A stretch of 64,000 nucleotides of DNA from Sphingomonas hankookensis (GTDB taxonomy: Bacteria; Pseudomonadota; Alphaproteobacteria; Sphingomonadales; Sphingomonadaceae), in the NCBI RefSeq assembly GCF_022664465.1, contig NZ_JAKREV010000001.1:930001-994000 (forward strand). Direction: 5' to 3'. The notes below the pieces were generated by a model, which was given only the letters and a program-made list of their open reading frames with translations, had not been told where the DNA came from and made no database searches. Below, piece after piece: positions 35,064 through 44,195 of this stretch (its first letter is position 1; each line of letters starts with the position of its first letter). The position numbers and the translations under genes are program-made.

Positions 35064-38000
35064 GCGACGGTCCCGGCCCACACGACTGGATCGGCTATCT
35101 GCAACCGGTCGGGCTGGTCGTCGCCCCCGCCGCGCTGACCCGCATCGGCGCGTGGGTCACGCCGCAGAGTGCCGCCGATGGCAGCGCGGTCGCGGCGGCG
35201 CTGGCGCAGGACGATCGCTGGCCCTTCTTCCGCGACGTGCTGGGCTGGATCGCGACCCGCGTGGCGGGGGCGCCGGGCGGTCCGCCGCTTGCCGACACGC
35301 TGCGCATCGCCTTTCCCGAACAGGAGCTATTGCTCGAACCGCATTGGGCAGTGCTGGCCGCCGACGGCACGCCCATGCTGCTGGTGCGGATCGAAACGCC
35401 GGGGCTGATCCTCGACCGGCGTGGTACGCTGGACGGATGGGAAGCGACCGCGCAGCAACGCTTCGAGCGGCTGCTGCGTGAAACCGGCGTCGGCGCCGGG
35501 GTGATCGTCGGCGCGCGCGAGACCGGGCGGCGCGAGGGCGCGGACAGCGAGCCCGTCCTGCGGCTGGTCGTCGCCCCGCGCGGCGAGGTGTCGGGGCATA
35601 TGAGCTGGCCGCTCGCCGCGCTCACCGAAACGAGCGGTCGCACGATGCTCGCCGGCCTCAAACTGCTGCTCGACGCGCACGCACTGTTCACCGGCCCACC
35701 GTCGCACCGCCTGCCCGCGCTGCTGGCCGAAAGCCGCGCGGCGCAGGCCGACGTGTCGTCGCGCCTCGCCGGACAGGTGCTTGCCAGCCTCCACGAACTG
35801 CTCCGCGGCCTCGACGCCGCCGATCCGCAGCGTATCCGCGCCCTTGCGGAGGAACGGCCGCAGCATCTCTACGAAGGGCTGCTGACCGTCCTGCTGCGCC
35901 TGATCTTCATCCTCTATGCCGAGGATCGCGCGCTGATGCCCTCGACGCCGGGCGGTACGGCGGCGGCGCTGTACGAACAGGGATATGCGCTGGGCGCGCT
36001 CCACCTGCGGCTGCGCGACGATGCCGCGCTCTATCCCGACACGATGGACGAACGGCGTGGGAGCTGGGGCCGGTTGCTGGCGCTGTTCCGGCTGGTCGAT
36101 CGCGGCGATCCGTCGGGGTTCATGCAGGCACGCGGCGGCAAGTTGTTCAGCGAACATGCCTTTCCCTTCCTGCTCGGCCGCGATGGCTCAAGCGATCCCG
36201 AAACCGTGCTGCCGGTCGGCGACGGCTGCGTGCTGCGCGTCCTCGACGGGCTGTTGATGGACCGCGGCGAACGCATCGCCTATCGCTCCTTGAGCGTCGA
36301 ACAGATCGGCTCGGTCTACGAAACCGTCATGGGCTTCACCGCCGAACGCGCCGCCGGTCCGATGCTCGCGATCCGCGCGGGCAAGGGCAACAAGGTGCCG
36401 GTCTGGGTCGACCTGTCCGCGCTGGCGAACGTCGCGGACAAGGACCGCGAAAAGCGGCTGAAGACCGATACCGGGCGCAGCGCATGGCCGGCCGCGGTGT
36501 CGAAGGCGCTGCGCACCGCCACCGACGCAGCCGACCTCGCGACCGCGCTGGCTCCGGTCGCCGACCCGCGCGCCTGCCCCCGTGCCATGCCGGTCGGGGC
36601 GGGCACCCCGATACTGCAACCGACCGACGAGCGTCGCCGCACCGGCAGCCACTATACCCCCCGCGCCCTCACCGGCCCGATCGTGACCCACGCCCTGGCC
36701 CCCGCCTTCGCCCGGCTCGGCCCCGACGCCGGCCCCGCCGACATCCTCGACCTGAAAGTCTGCGACCCCGCCGCCGGGTCGGGCGCGTTCCTGGTCGAGG
36801 CGTGCCGCCAGCTGGGCGAACGGCTGGTCGCCGCCTGGACCCGCTGGCCCGCCCAGCGCCCGACGATCCCGGCGGACGAGGACGAACTGCTCCACGCCAA
36901 GCGGCTGGTGGCACAGCATTGCCTGCGCGGCGTCGACCGCAATCCGCTGGCCATCGACCTCGCCAAGCTGTCGCTATGGCTGGAAACGCTGGCGAGCGCG
37001 CACGAATTCACCTTCCTCGACGCGGTGCTGCGCTGTGGCGACAGCCTGGTCGGCCTGCCCAATCCCAAGATCGTCGCGGTGACGTGGGACAAGGTGTCGG
37101 GCCAGCACAGCTTCGTCGAGGCGATCGTGCGCGACGGCATCGACGCCGCCGCCGAACTGCGCCGGCTGATGCGGCACGAGGCGGAGATCGCGCCCTATGC
37201 CGCGCAGGAACGCCGTCACCTGGCAGCCACCACCGCGCTCGCCCGCGCGCATCTGGTCGCCGATGCGATCCTGTGGTCGTTCTTCACCGGCGCCAAGGTC
37301 CGCGACCGCGCGCTGCTGCTGGCCGAAGTACAGCAATGCGTCCTCGCGCCCAGCACCGCCAGCTGGACGCAATTGTCGGCATGGCAGGACGCATTGCACG
37401 CCGCCCCGATCGGCATACGCCCGTTCCATTGGGAGCTGGAATTCGAGGACGTCTTCGCCCGCCCCAATCCTGGCTTCGACGCGATCGTCGGCAACCCGCC
37501 CTTCGCCGGACGCGACACCGTGCTGGCAGGTCACGTCCAGACCTATCCCGACTGGCTCAAGACGATGCATGCCGGCACGCACGGCAACGCCGATCTTTCC
37601 GCACACTTCTTTCGGCGGGCGTTCTCGCTCCTGCGCCCCGGCGGTGCGTTCGGACTTATCGCGACCAACAGCATCCGGCAAGGCGACACGCGCGAAACCG
37701 GCCTGCAACGGATCGTCGAGGAAGGCGGCGTCATCTTCCGCGCGATCAGTCGCCATCGCTGGGAAGGCGATGCCGCCGTCGTCGTGGCACAGGTGTTCGT
37801 CGGCAAGTCGCCCGGCGGGGCCGACATGATCCCGCATCTCGACGATCGCGCGGTCGAGCGCATTTCGGCCTACCTAGTCGAAGGCCATCTCGACCGTTCG
37901 CCCGCTCGATTGCGGCAGAACGCCCGTCTGTCGTTCAAGGGCTTCGACCTTCTCGGCCAGGGTTTCCTGTTCGACGATCAACTCGCGGGGAAAGGCAAAT

Positions 38001-38899
38001 CCTGCTCGCTGCACGATCTGGCCGCGCTGACTATTCGGTATCCCGATCAGGCGCGCTTCGTCGGTCCGCTGGTCGGCGGTGACGAACTGATGTCGGCGGT
38101 CGTGCCCGGGAACGAACGGTTCGCGATCTGGCTCAACGACCTGACGCTGGAGGAAGCGCGCGAGCAAGCGGCACCCTTGCTGCGGATCGTCGAGGATCGC
38201 GTGAAGCCGGAACGGCTGAAACAGGCCGATCCGATCGCAAAGCGCCACTGGTGGAAATATCTTCGCGACCGTCCCGAAATGCGGGCGGCGCTGGCGCCGT
38301 TGGCAACGTTCCTGTGCTGCCCCTGCGTCTCCCCGCACCTTGCGATCGCCCGGCTACCGACGTCGCTTTTGCCCAGCAAGCAGTTGACCGTCTTCGCCCT
38401 CGCCTCCCACGCCGCCTTCGCCACACTGCAATCGCGCGTCCACGAAGTCTGGGCGCGCTTCTTCGCGTCGTCGATGAAAGACGACCTCCGCTACACCCCG
38501 TCCGACTGTTTCGAAACCTTCCCCCTGCCCCCCGGCCTCGACGACGCCCCCGTGCTCGATGCCGCCGGCCAAGCCTATCACGACCACCGCGCCGACCTGA
38601 TGATCGTGAGTGGACAGGGCATGACCCCGACCTACAACCGTTTCCACCGCAAGGGCGACACCGCCCCCGACATCGCGCGGTTGCGCACGCTGCACGACGC
38701 GATCGATCGCGCGGTGCTGACGGCGTACGGCTGGGACGACCTCGCCGAACAGGCCACCGCCGTCTTCCTCGATGAAGTCGAAGAAGACGACCACCGTTAC
38801 CGCAACCGCCTGTTCTGGCCCGCGCCGCTGCGCGACGCGGCGCTCGGGCGGTTGCTGTTGCTCAACGAAGAACGCGCACGACAGGAGCTGATGCGATGA
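35060..38899 (+). CDS. drmMI: DISARM adenine-specific DNA methyltransferase DrmMI
   Basis: A 1279-residue protein with an Eco57I/type IIG-like N6-adenine methyltransferase core. The S-adenosylmethionine motif I is D-P-A-A-G-S-G-A-F near residues 569-577. The catalytic motif IV is G-N-P-P-F near 811, the N-P-P-F form typical of adenine methylases. The N-terminal half (about 500 residues) is helical and lacks a recognisable nuclease PD-ExK core, as expected for a methylase that marks self DNA while other subunits attack. In class 1 DISARM the adenine methylase follows drmD, as here. The start is taken at the ATGA overlap with the drmD stop (35060); another ATG lies four codons earlier. The methylated sequence cannot be read from the gene. 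Confidence 0.88.
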   Translation: MSDGPGPHDWIGYLQPVGLVVAPAALTRIGAWVTPQSAADGSAVAAALAQDDRWPFFRDVLGWIATRVAGAPGGPPLADTLRIAFPEQELLLEPHWAVLAADGTPMLLVRIETPGLILDRRGTLDGWEATAQQRFERLLRETGVGAGVIVGARETGRREGADSEPVLRLVVAPRGEVSGHMSWPLAALTETSGRTMLAGLKLLLDAHALFTGPPSHRLPALLAESRAAQADVSSRLAGQVLASLHELLRGLDAADPQRIRALAEERPQHLYEGLLTVLLRLIFILYAEDRALMPSTPGGTAAALYEQGYALGALHLRLRDDAALYPDTMDERRGSWGRLLALFRLVDRGDPSGFMQARGGKLFSEHAFPFLLGRDGSSDPETVLPVGDGCVLRVLDGLLMDRGERIAYRSLSVEQIGSVYETVMGFTAERAAGPMLAIRAGKGNKVPVWVDLSALANVADKDREKRLKTDTGRSAWPAAVSKALRTATDAADLATALAPVADPRACPRAMPVGAGTPILQPTDERRRTGSHYTPRALTGPIVTHALAPAFARLGPDAGPADILDLKVCDPAAGSGAFLVEACRQLGERLVAAWTRWPAQRPTIPADEDELLHAKRLVAQHCLRGVDRNPLAIDLAKLSLWLETLASAHEFTFLDAVLRCGDSLVGLPNPKIVAVTWDKVSGQHSFVEAIVRDGIDAAAELRRLMRHEAEIAPYAAQERRHLAATTALARAHLVADAILWSFFTGAKVRDRALLLAEVQQCVLAPSTASWTQLSAWQDALHAAPIGIRPFHWELEFEDVFARPNPGFDAIVGNPPFAGRDTVLAGHVQTYPDWLKTMHAGTHGNADLSAHFFRRAFSLLRPGGAFGLIATNSIRQGDTRETGLQRIVEEGGVIFRAISRHRWEGDAAVVVAQVFVGKSPGGADMIPHLDDRAVERISAYLVEGHLDRSPARLRQNARLSFKGFDLLGQGFLFDDQLAGKGKSCSLHDLAALTIRYPDQARFVGPLVGGDELMSAVVPGNERFAIWLNDLTLEEAREQAAPLLRIVEDRVKPERLKQADPIAKRHWWKYLRDRPEMRAALAPLATFLCCPCVSPHLAIARLPTSLLPSKQLTVFALASHAAFATLQSRVHEVWARFFASSMKDDLRYTPSDCFETFPLPPGLDDAPVLDAAGQAYHDHRADLMIVSGQGMTPTYNRFHRKGDTAPDIARLRTLHDAIDRAVLTAYGWDDLAEQATAVFLDEVEEDDHRYRNRLFWPAPLRDAALGRLLLLNEERARQELMR

Positions 38900-41800
38900 A
38901 CGCCACACAGGTGCGCAGCGAGATGGTGGCGCGGCTGCGGCGCAACCTGATCGGGCCGGGCGAGGAGGACGCCGACCTCGCCACCGAACGCCTGCCGCCG
39001 GGGGAGGCACCATCGCGCTGGTATCTGGCGGGCTTCATCGCCCCGTCGGGCGAGCTGACCACCGACGCCCCCGCCGCCGAGGAAGCGGAATGGGACGAGA
39101 TCGACGGCTTCCTGACCGACGAAGGCTTCGGCGCGGGCGGCGCGGCGGGCGATCATGACGAACCCGACACGCCGCCTGCGCGCCGCCGCTTCCTGCCCAG
39201 TACCATCGGCCTGTCGGCAATGGTCGCACCGGGCGTCCGCACCCTCGACGTCACGGTCGACTGGGGCGATTACGTCCCCGAACCGCCGCTGCCCCCCGAG
39301 ATACTCGACGGCGGCGGCGATCCGCATGGCGGCCCGGTCGGCTGGCGCCGCATCCCACGCAGCGCAACGCTGACCCTCGACATTCCCGCCGACGAAGCGG
39401 GGATCGAACGGACGGCGATCCCCGGATCGGCGGCGACCGCCCGGCCCGGCGGCGCGCTCGAACTCGCGGTGCGCGCGCGCCCCTTCGCGCTGCGCCTCGC
39501 CAGCGGCACCGTCCGCCATGTGCAGGTCGTGACGGTGTTCCTTGTCAACAAACGGCTGGAGCCCGCCCCGCGCTACCGCGACCTCGCCCATGCCTATCAG
39601 GTGCGCCTGTCGCTCGGCTGCGACGACGGCTTCGTCGCGCAGCACGACCTGTCGCGCATCGCCCGCGACGACTGGGACGATCAGCTCGCCGACCTGCATT
39701 ATCGCGACGTCGCCGCCTATGCGGTGGGCTTAGGTTGCGCGACCGGCCATGTCGCCGATCCCGATGGCACGGTCCGCCGGGTCCACACCACCCACCTGCC
39801 CCACGCCGCCGTCGAACGCACCGTCGCCGCTCCGGTCGCCGGTACCGAATTCGGCATGGACCTCCTCGCCGCGCTGGCCGACGACGGCACAGCGCTACAT
39901 GCCGCCCTCACCCCACTGGTCGCCGCCTACCGCACATGGTCGTCGGACCAGCACGCCGCCGCCGCCAGCGTCGCCGACGCCCCGCAACGCGCCCGCACCG
40001 CCGCCACGCTGATCGCCGCGCAGTACGAAGCGTGTACCCGCATCGCGTCCGGTATCGCTCTGCTCGCCAACGACGCGAGCGTCCGCACCGCCTTCGCCAT
40101 CGCCAACCGCGCGGTCGCCGATGCCACCCGCGCCCGCCGCCCGTCCGACACCACCCCGGCATGGCGCCCGTTCCAGCTGGCGTTCCTGCTGCTCAACCTG
40201 TCGGGCATGGCCGATCCGACCCACCCCGATCGCGACGCCGCCGACCTGCTGTTCTTCCCGACCGGCGGCGGCAAGACCGAGGCGTATCTCGGCCTCGCCG
40301 CCTTCACCATCGCGCTGCGCCGGCTGCGTGCCAGCGGGGTGCTGGGCGCCGGGGTCGCGGTCGTCATGCGCTACACGCTGCGGCTGCTGACGCTCGACCA
40401 GCTCGGACGTGCCGCTGGGCTGGTCTGCGCGCTCGAACTGCTGCGCACCGGGTCGGACTATCGCGACGACGCCGGTCGCCCGCTGCTCGGCGACTGGCCG
40501 ATCGAGATCGGACTGTGGGTCGGCTCCGACGCCAGCCCGAACCGGCTGGGCCGCCGCGGCGACCGCAGCGAGGGCACCGCCGTCCGCCGCGTCCGCGCCT
40601 ATACGATCGGGCGCGACACGCGCGCGCCCGCCCCGATCAAGGCGTGTCCATGGTGCGGCACCGCCTTCACCCCGCAGAGCTTTCGCTGCGTGCCCAATGC
40701 CGATGCGCCGACCAACCTCGAACTGCGCTGCGTCAACCATGTCTGTCCCTTCACCGGCGACCGCGCCCTGCCGGTGGTGACGGTGGACGAGGCGATCTAT
40801 CGCCGGCTGCCCGCCTTCCTGATCGCCACCGTCGACAAATTCGCCGCGCTGCCGTGGAACGGCGCGGCGGGCGCCTTCTTCGGCCATGTCGACCGCGCCG
40901 ACGAGGACGGTTTCTATGGCGCGGCGGAGCCGGGGCGCGGACGTCCGCTCGACAACGGCCACCGCCTGTCGTCGCCCGACCTCGTGGTGCAGGACGAACT
41001 GCACCTGATCTCCGGTCCTCTGGGCACCGTCGCCGGGCTGTATGAAGCGGCGATCGACGGCCTCGCGTCACGCACCGTCACCGGTCACCGCATCCGGCCG
41101 AAGATCGTCGCCTCCACCGCCACCGTCCGCCGCGCCCGCGACCAGATCCGCGCGCTGTTCGATCGCGACGCGACCCATATCTTCCCGCCGCCCGGCATCG
41201 ACCGCCGCGACAGCTTCTTCGCGCAGACCCGGCCCGAAAGCGCCGCCGATCCTGCACGCTGGTATGTCGGCATCGCCGCATCGGGACGCGGGCCGAAACT
41301 GGTGTTCTTGCAGGCGCTGGTGACGCTGCTCGGTGCGGCGCAGGGGCTGGCGGATAGCGACGGCGATGCCGACGCCTATCGCACCGCGCTCTGTTATTTC
41401 AACGCGCTGCGCGAACTGGGCGGTGCGCGGCGCATCGTCGAGGACGAGGTCGCCGCCCGCCTCGCCGACTATGGCGACCGGCGGCGGCGGATCGAGCCCG
41501 TCGACCAGCCCTTCGGCAACCGGACGCTGCGCGAGCCGGTCGAACTGACCTCGCGCGTATCGACCGATCAGGTTGCGGCGGCCAAGCGCCGGCTGGAGGC
41601 ACGCTTCGATGACACCGAAGCCGAACCGGTCGACGTGGCGCTGGCGACCAACATGATCTCGGTCGGGCTCGACATCGACCGGCTCGGGCTGATGCTGGTG
41701 CAGGGCCAGCCCAAGACGGCGGCGGAATATATCCAGGCGACCAGCCGCGTCGGGCGCAACCCGGCACGACCCGGGCTGGTGGCGGTCGTCCTCAACATCC

Positions 41801-42336
41801 ACCGCCCGCGCGACCGGATGCACTATGAACAATTCACCCATTTCCACGACACCTTCTACCGCGCGGTGGAGGCGACCAGCGTGACGCCATGGTCGGCGCG
41901 CGCGCTCGACCGGTCGCTGGCCGCCGTGGTGGTGGCGATCGCCCGCCACCTCGACCCGGCGCTCACGCCTTCGGCTGCGGTCGCGGCGCTGGCGAACGCG
42001 CCTGCCACCCGCGCGGCGGTGGTCGCGCATCTGGTCGATCGCGCCCCGCCCGGCATCGACGGCGGGCGCGACCGGCTGGCGGCGACGATCGACGGCCTGC
42101 TCGACGACTGGATCGCGATCGCCGACGAACAGGTGCAGGCCGGTGGGCGCTTCAGCTACGACGACCGGCCGCAACGGCTACTCAACCCGCCGCTCGACCC
42201 GGTGCTCGACAACCTCTCCCCCGCGCACCGCCGGTTTCAGGCGGGGTGGAGCATGCGCGACGTCGAACCCGGCGTGCTGGTCAAGCCGCGCGGACCGGGT
42301 GGCGAAAAAGTGACCGGCGCGGGAGACATGGCATGA
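38896..42336 (+). CDS. drmA: DISARM helicase DrmA
   Basis: A 1146-residue SF2 helicase, one of the two DISARM subunits (with DrmB) reported to form the DNA-binding core of the system. Walker A is F-P-T-G-G-G-K-T-E-A near residue 453. A zinc-ribbon-like insert C-P-W-C ... C-V-N-H-V-C-P lies at about 583-620. D-E-L-H is near 700, followed by S-T-A-T and a C-terminal domain with A-T-N-M-I-S-V-G-L-D-I-D and the motif VI text Q-A-T-S-R-V-G-R. The acidic first 60 residues are unusual in a DNA-binding protein. The start overlaps the drmMI stop (ATGA), and the stop overlaps the drmB start (ATGA), so stoichiometric coupled translation is likely. Confidence 0.9.
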   Translation: MNATQVRSEMVARLRRNLIGPGEEDADLATERLPPGEAPSRWYLAGFIAPSGELTTDAPAAEEAEWDEIDGFLTDEGFGAGGAAGDHDEPDTPPARRRFLPSTIGLSAMVAPGVRTLDVTVDWGDYVPEPPLPPEILDGGGDPHGGPVGWRRIPRSATLTLDIPADEAGIERTAIPGSAATARPGGALELAVRARPFALRLASGTVRHVQVVTVFLVNKRLEPAPRYRDLAHAYQVRLSLGCDDGFVAQHDLSRIARDDWDDQLADLHYRDVAAYAVGLGCATGHVADPDGTVRRVHTTHLPHAAVERTVAAPVAGTEFGMDLLAALADDGTALHAALTPLVAAYRTWSSDQHAAAASVADAPQRARTAATLIAAQYEACTRIASGIALLANDASVRTAFAIANRAVADATRARRPSDTTPAWRPFQLAFLLLNLSGMADPTHPDRDAADLLFFPTGGGKTEAYLGLAAFTIALRRLRASGVLGAGVAVVMRYTLRLLTLDQLGRAAGLVCALELLRTGSDYRDDAGRPLLGDWPIEIGLWVGSDASPNRLGRRGDRSEGTAVRRVRAYTIGRDTRAPAPIKACPWCGTAFTPQSFRCVPNADAPTNLELRCVNHVCPFTGDRALPVVTVDEAIYRRLPAFLIATVDKFAALPWNGAAGAFFGHVDRADEDGFYGAAEPGRGRPLDNGHRLSSPDLVVQDELHLISGPLGTVAGLYEAAIDGLASRTVTGHRIRPKIVASTATVRRARDQIRALFDRDATHIFPPPGIDRRDSFFAQTRPESAADPARWYVGIAASGRGPKLVFLQALVTLLGAAQGLADSDGDADAYRTALCYFNALRELGGARRIVEDEVAARLADYGDRRRRIEPVDQPFGNRTLREPVELTSRVSTDQVAAAKRRLEARFDDTEAEPVDVALATNMISVGLDIDRLGLMLVQGQPKTAAEYIQATSRVGRNPARPGLVAVVLNIHRPRDRMHYEQFTHFHDTFYRAVEATSVTPWSARALDRSLAAVVVAIARHLDPALTPSAAVAALANAPATRAAVVAHLVDRAPPGIDGGRDRLAATIDGLLDDWIAIADEQVQAGGRFSYDDRPQRLLNPPLDPVLDNLSPAHRRFQAGWSMRDVEPGVLVKPRGPGGEKVTGAGDMA

Positions 42337-44195
42337 GCAACAAGCGCATCACCCTGCGCCAGTCGCAGCTGGTGTTCGGCTTCGGCCCCGGCGCGATGGT
42401 CGACCTGCCGACGCGGTCGGTGGTCGTCGGCGGGCTCGACCTGTGGCACATGCGCGAACGCGGCAGCTGGCGCACGATTCACGAACCGCGTGCCGTCGCG
42501 GTGCTGGAAACGCTGCTGCGCGCCACCCACCGGCTGGGCGACGACGTCCGCCTGACGCTGCGCACCCCGCCCGCGCATGACGAGGGGCGCACCGCGACGG
42601 CCGAGCCGCCGGGGATCGAGGCGCGCATCTTCCCGGCATGGTTCGTGGCACGCGAGGGCGAGGCCGCGGGCGACATCCGCCGCCGCCGGCTGGTCCGCTG
42701 GCAGGATTTGAACCCGCGCGGCCGGGCCGATTTCGTCGACGAGGACGACCGCCGCCTGCCCGTCACCCCGATCCGCTTCGTCGCCGGCTGTCACAAGGGG
42801 CATTTGCAGGACATCGACTGGGGCTATGCCGTCCATGTCGACATGGGCAGCCGCTGCGTCCAGCCGCTGTGGCTGGAAGAGCGCGGCACGTCGGGTGATC
42901 CGGCCTCGACCCGCATCGTCTGCGGCTGCGGTGCGGCGCTGTCGCTGCGCGATGCGCAGGCCGATGGCCGCTTCGGCAAGTGCCGCGGCCGCCGCCCCTG
43001 GCTCAACCGCGACGAGCCGGTCGACTGCGGCGAAAACCTGCGCTTCCTCACGCGCACCGCGACCAACGCCTATTTTCCGCAGGTGCTAACCGTCATCTCG
43101 CTCCCCGCCGCCGAAGACGAACTGACCCGCCTGGTCGAGGCGCAGTTGGACGCGATCGACTGGGTCACCACCGAAGCGGAAATGGCGATCGCCCGCCGCG
43201 CCAACCCACCCTTGCGCGCCGCACTGGAAGGATGGAGCGATGCGGAGATCGTCGCGCGCGTGGCCCAGCTCCGCGCCACCGGCCACCTGACGCTCGCCAA
43301 GGCACCCAAGGTCGCCGAATTCGACCTGCTCGCCTCCGGCCTCCCCGAAATCGGCGCCGACACTCCCGACGCCCGCCTGTTCGCCCGCACCCTCACGCGC
43401 GACCAGTGGGACGGCGACCGCCCCCGCCTGTCGCCGATCGCGTGCGCCGTCGCGGTCCACCGCCTGCGCGAGGTCGCCTGCCTCTACGGCTTCACCCGCT
43501 TCGAAGCCGCCCCCACCGCGATCGACGGCGATCTGGAGGAACTGCACATCGCGGTCGAGGGCGCGGCGCTCGCCAACGACCTCGAATGGCTGCCCGCGGT
43601 CGAGCAACTCGGCGAAGGCATCTTCCTGCGCTTCGACGCCGCCGCCATCGCCGCGTGGCTCTCCCGCCCCGCCGTCGCCGCCCGCGGCGAGGCACTCTAC
43701 AATGGCTGGGAACGCTGGAGCGCGACGCAGGCGCATGCCGACAAGCTGCGCTTCCCCAACCTCGCCTATTACGCGATGCACGGCTTCAGCCACGCGCTGA
43801 TGAACGAGATCGCGCTCGACTGCGGCTACCCCGCCACCGCGCTCAAGGAACGCCTCTACGCCGTCGTCGACGAAGACGGCCCGCGCTACGGCCTGCTGCT
43901 CTACACCGCCTCGACCGGCTCGCAGGGCACGCTGGGCGGGCTCGTCGCCGTCCTGCCTCGCCTCGGCGCCATCGCCGAGCGCGCGCTAGACCGGCTGGCG
44001 CTGTGTTCGGGCGACCCGATCTGCGCCGAACACGATCCCGACGCCCATGTCGACGAGCGCGCGCTGAGCGGTGCCGCCTGCCACAGCTGCCTGCTGGTCG
44101 CCGAAACGTCGTGCGAGGCGCGCAACCTCTACCTCGACCGCGCGCTCACCGCGCCGACGATCCTGACCGATGCCGCAGCGCTGTTCGGTGGTTGA
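42333..44195 (+). CDS. drmB: DISARM DUF1998 protein DrmB
   Basis: A 620-residue DUF1998 protein, the partner of DrmA. The N terminus (R-Q-S-Q-L-V-F-G-F-G-P-G-A-M-V-D-L) is characteristic of DrmB. Cysteines in C-G-C-G near 190 and in the C-terminal A-C-H-S-C ... C-E-A-R-N stretch probably bind zinc. The DUF1998 core includes H-G-F-S-H-A-L-M-N-E-I and L-L-Y-T-A-S-T-G-S-Q-G-T-L-G-G-L. In the canonical class 1 order the next gene is drmC (phospholipase D family). Here the next gene is cas8e, which begins at or within 70 bp of the drmB stop. No HKD-type phospholipase reading frame was found anywhere in the locus. Confidence 0.9.
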   Translation: MSNKRITLRQSQLVFGFGPGAMVDLPTRSVVVGGLDLWHMRERGSWRTIHEPRAVAVLETLLRATHRLGDDVRLTLRTPPAHDEGRTATAEPPGIEARIFPAWFVAREGEAAGDIRRRRLVRWQDLNPRGRADFVDEDDRRLPVTPIRFVAGCHKGHLQDIDWGYAVHVDMGSRCVQPLWLEERGTSGDPASTRIVCGCGAALSLRDAQADGRFGKCRGRRPWLNRDEPVDCGENLRFLTRTATNAYFPQVLTVISLPAAEDELTRLVEAQLDAIDWVTTEAEMAIARRANPPLRAALEGWSDAEIVARVAQLRATGHLTLAKAPKVAEFDLLASGLPEIGADTPDARLFARTLTRDQWDGDRPRLSPIACAVAVHRLREVACLYGFTRFEAAPTAIDGDLEELHIAVEGAALANDLEWLPAVEQLGEGIFLRFDAAAIAAWLSRPAVAARGEALYNGWERWSATQAHADKLRFPNLAYYAMHGFSHALMNEIALDCGYPATALKERLYAVVDEDGPRYGLLLYTASTGSQGTLGGLVAVLPRLGAIAERALDRLALCSGDPICAEHDPDAHVDERALSGAACHSCLLVAETSCEARNLYLDRALTAPTILTDAAALFGG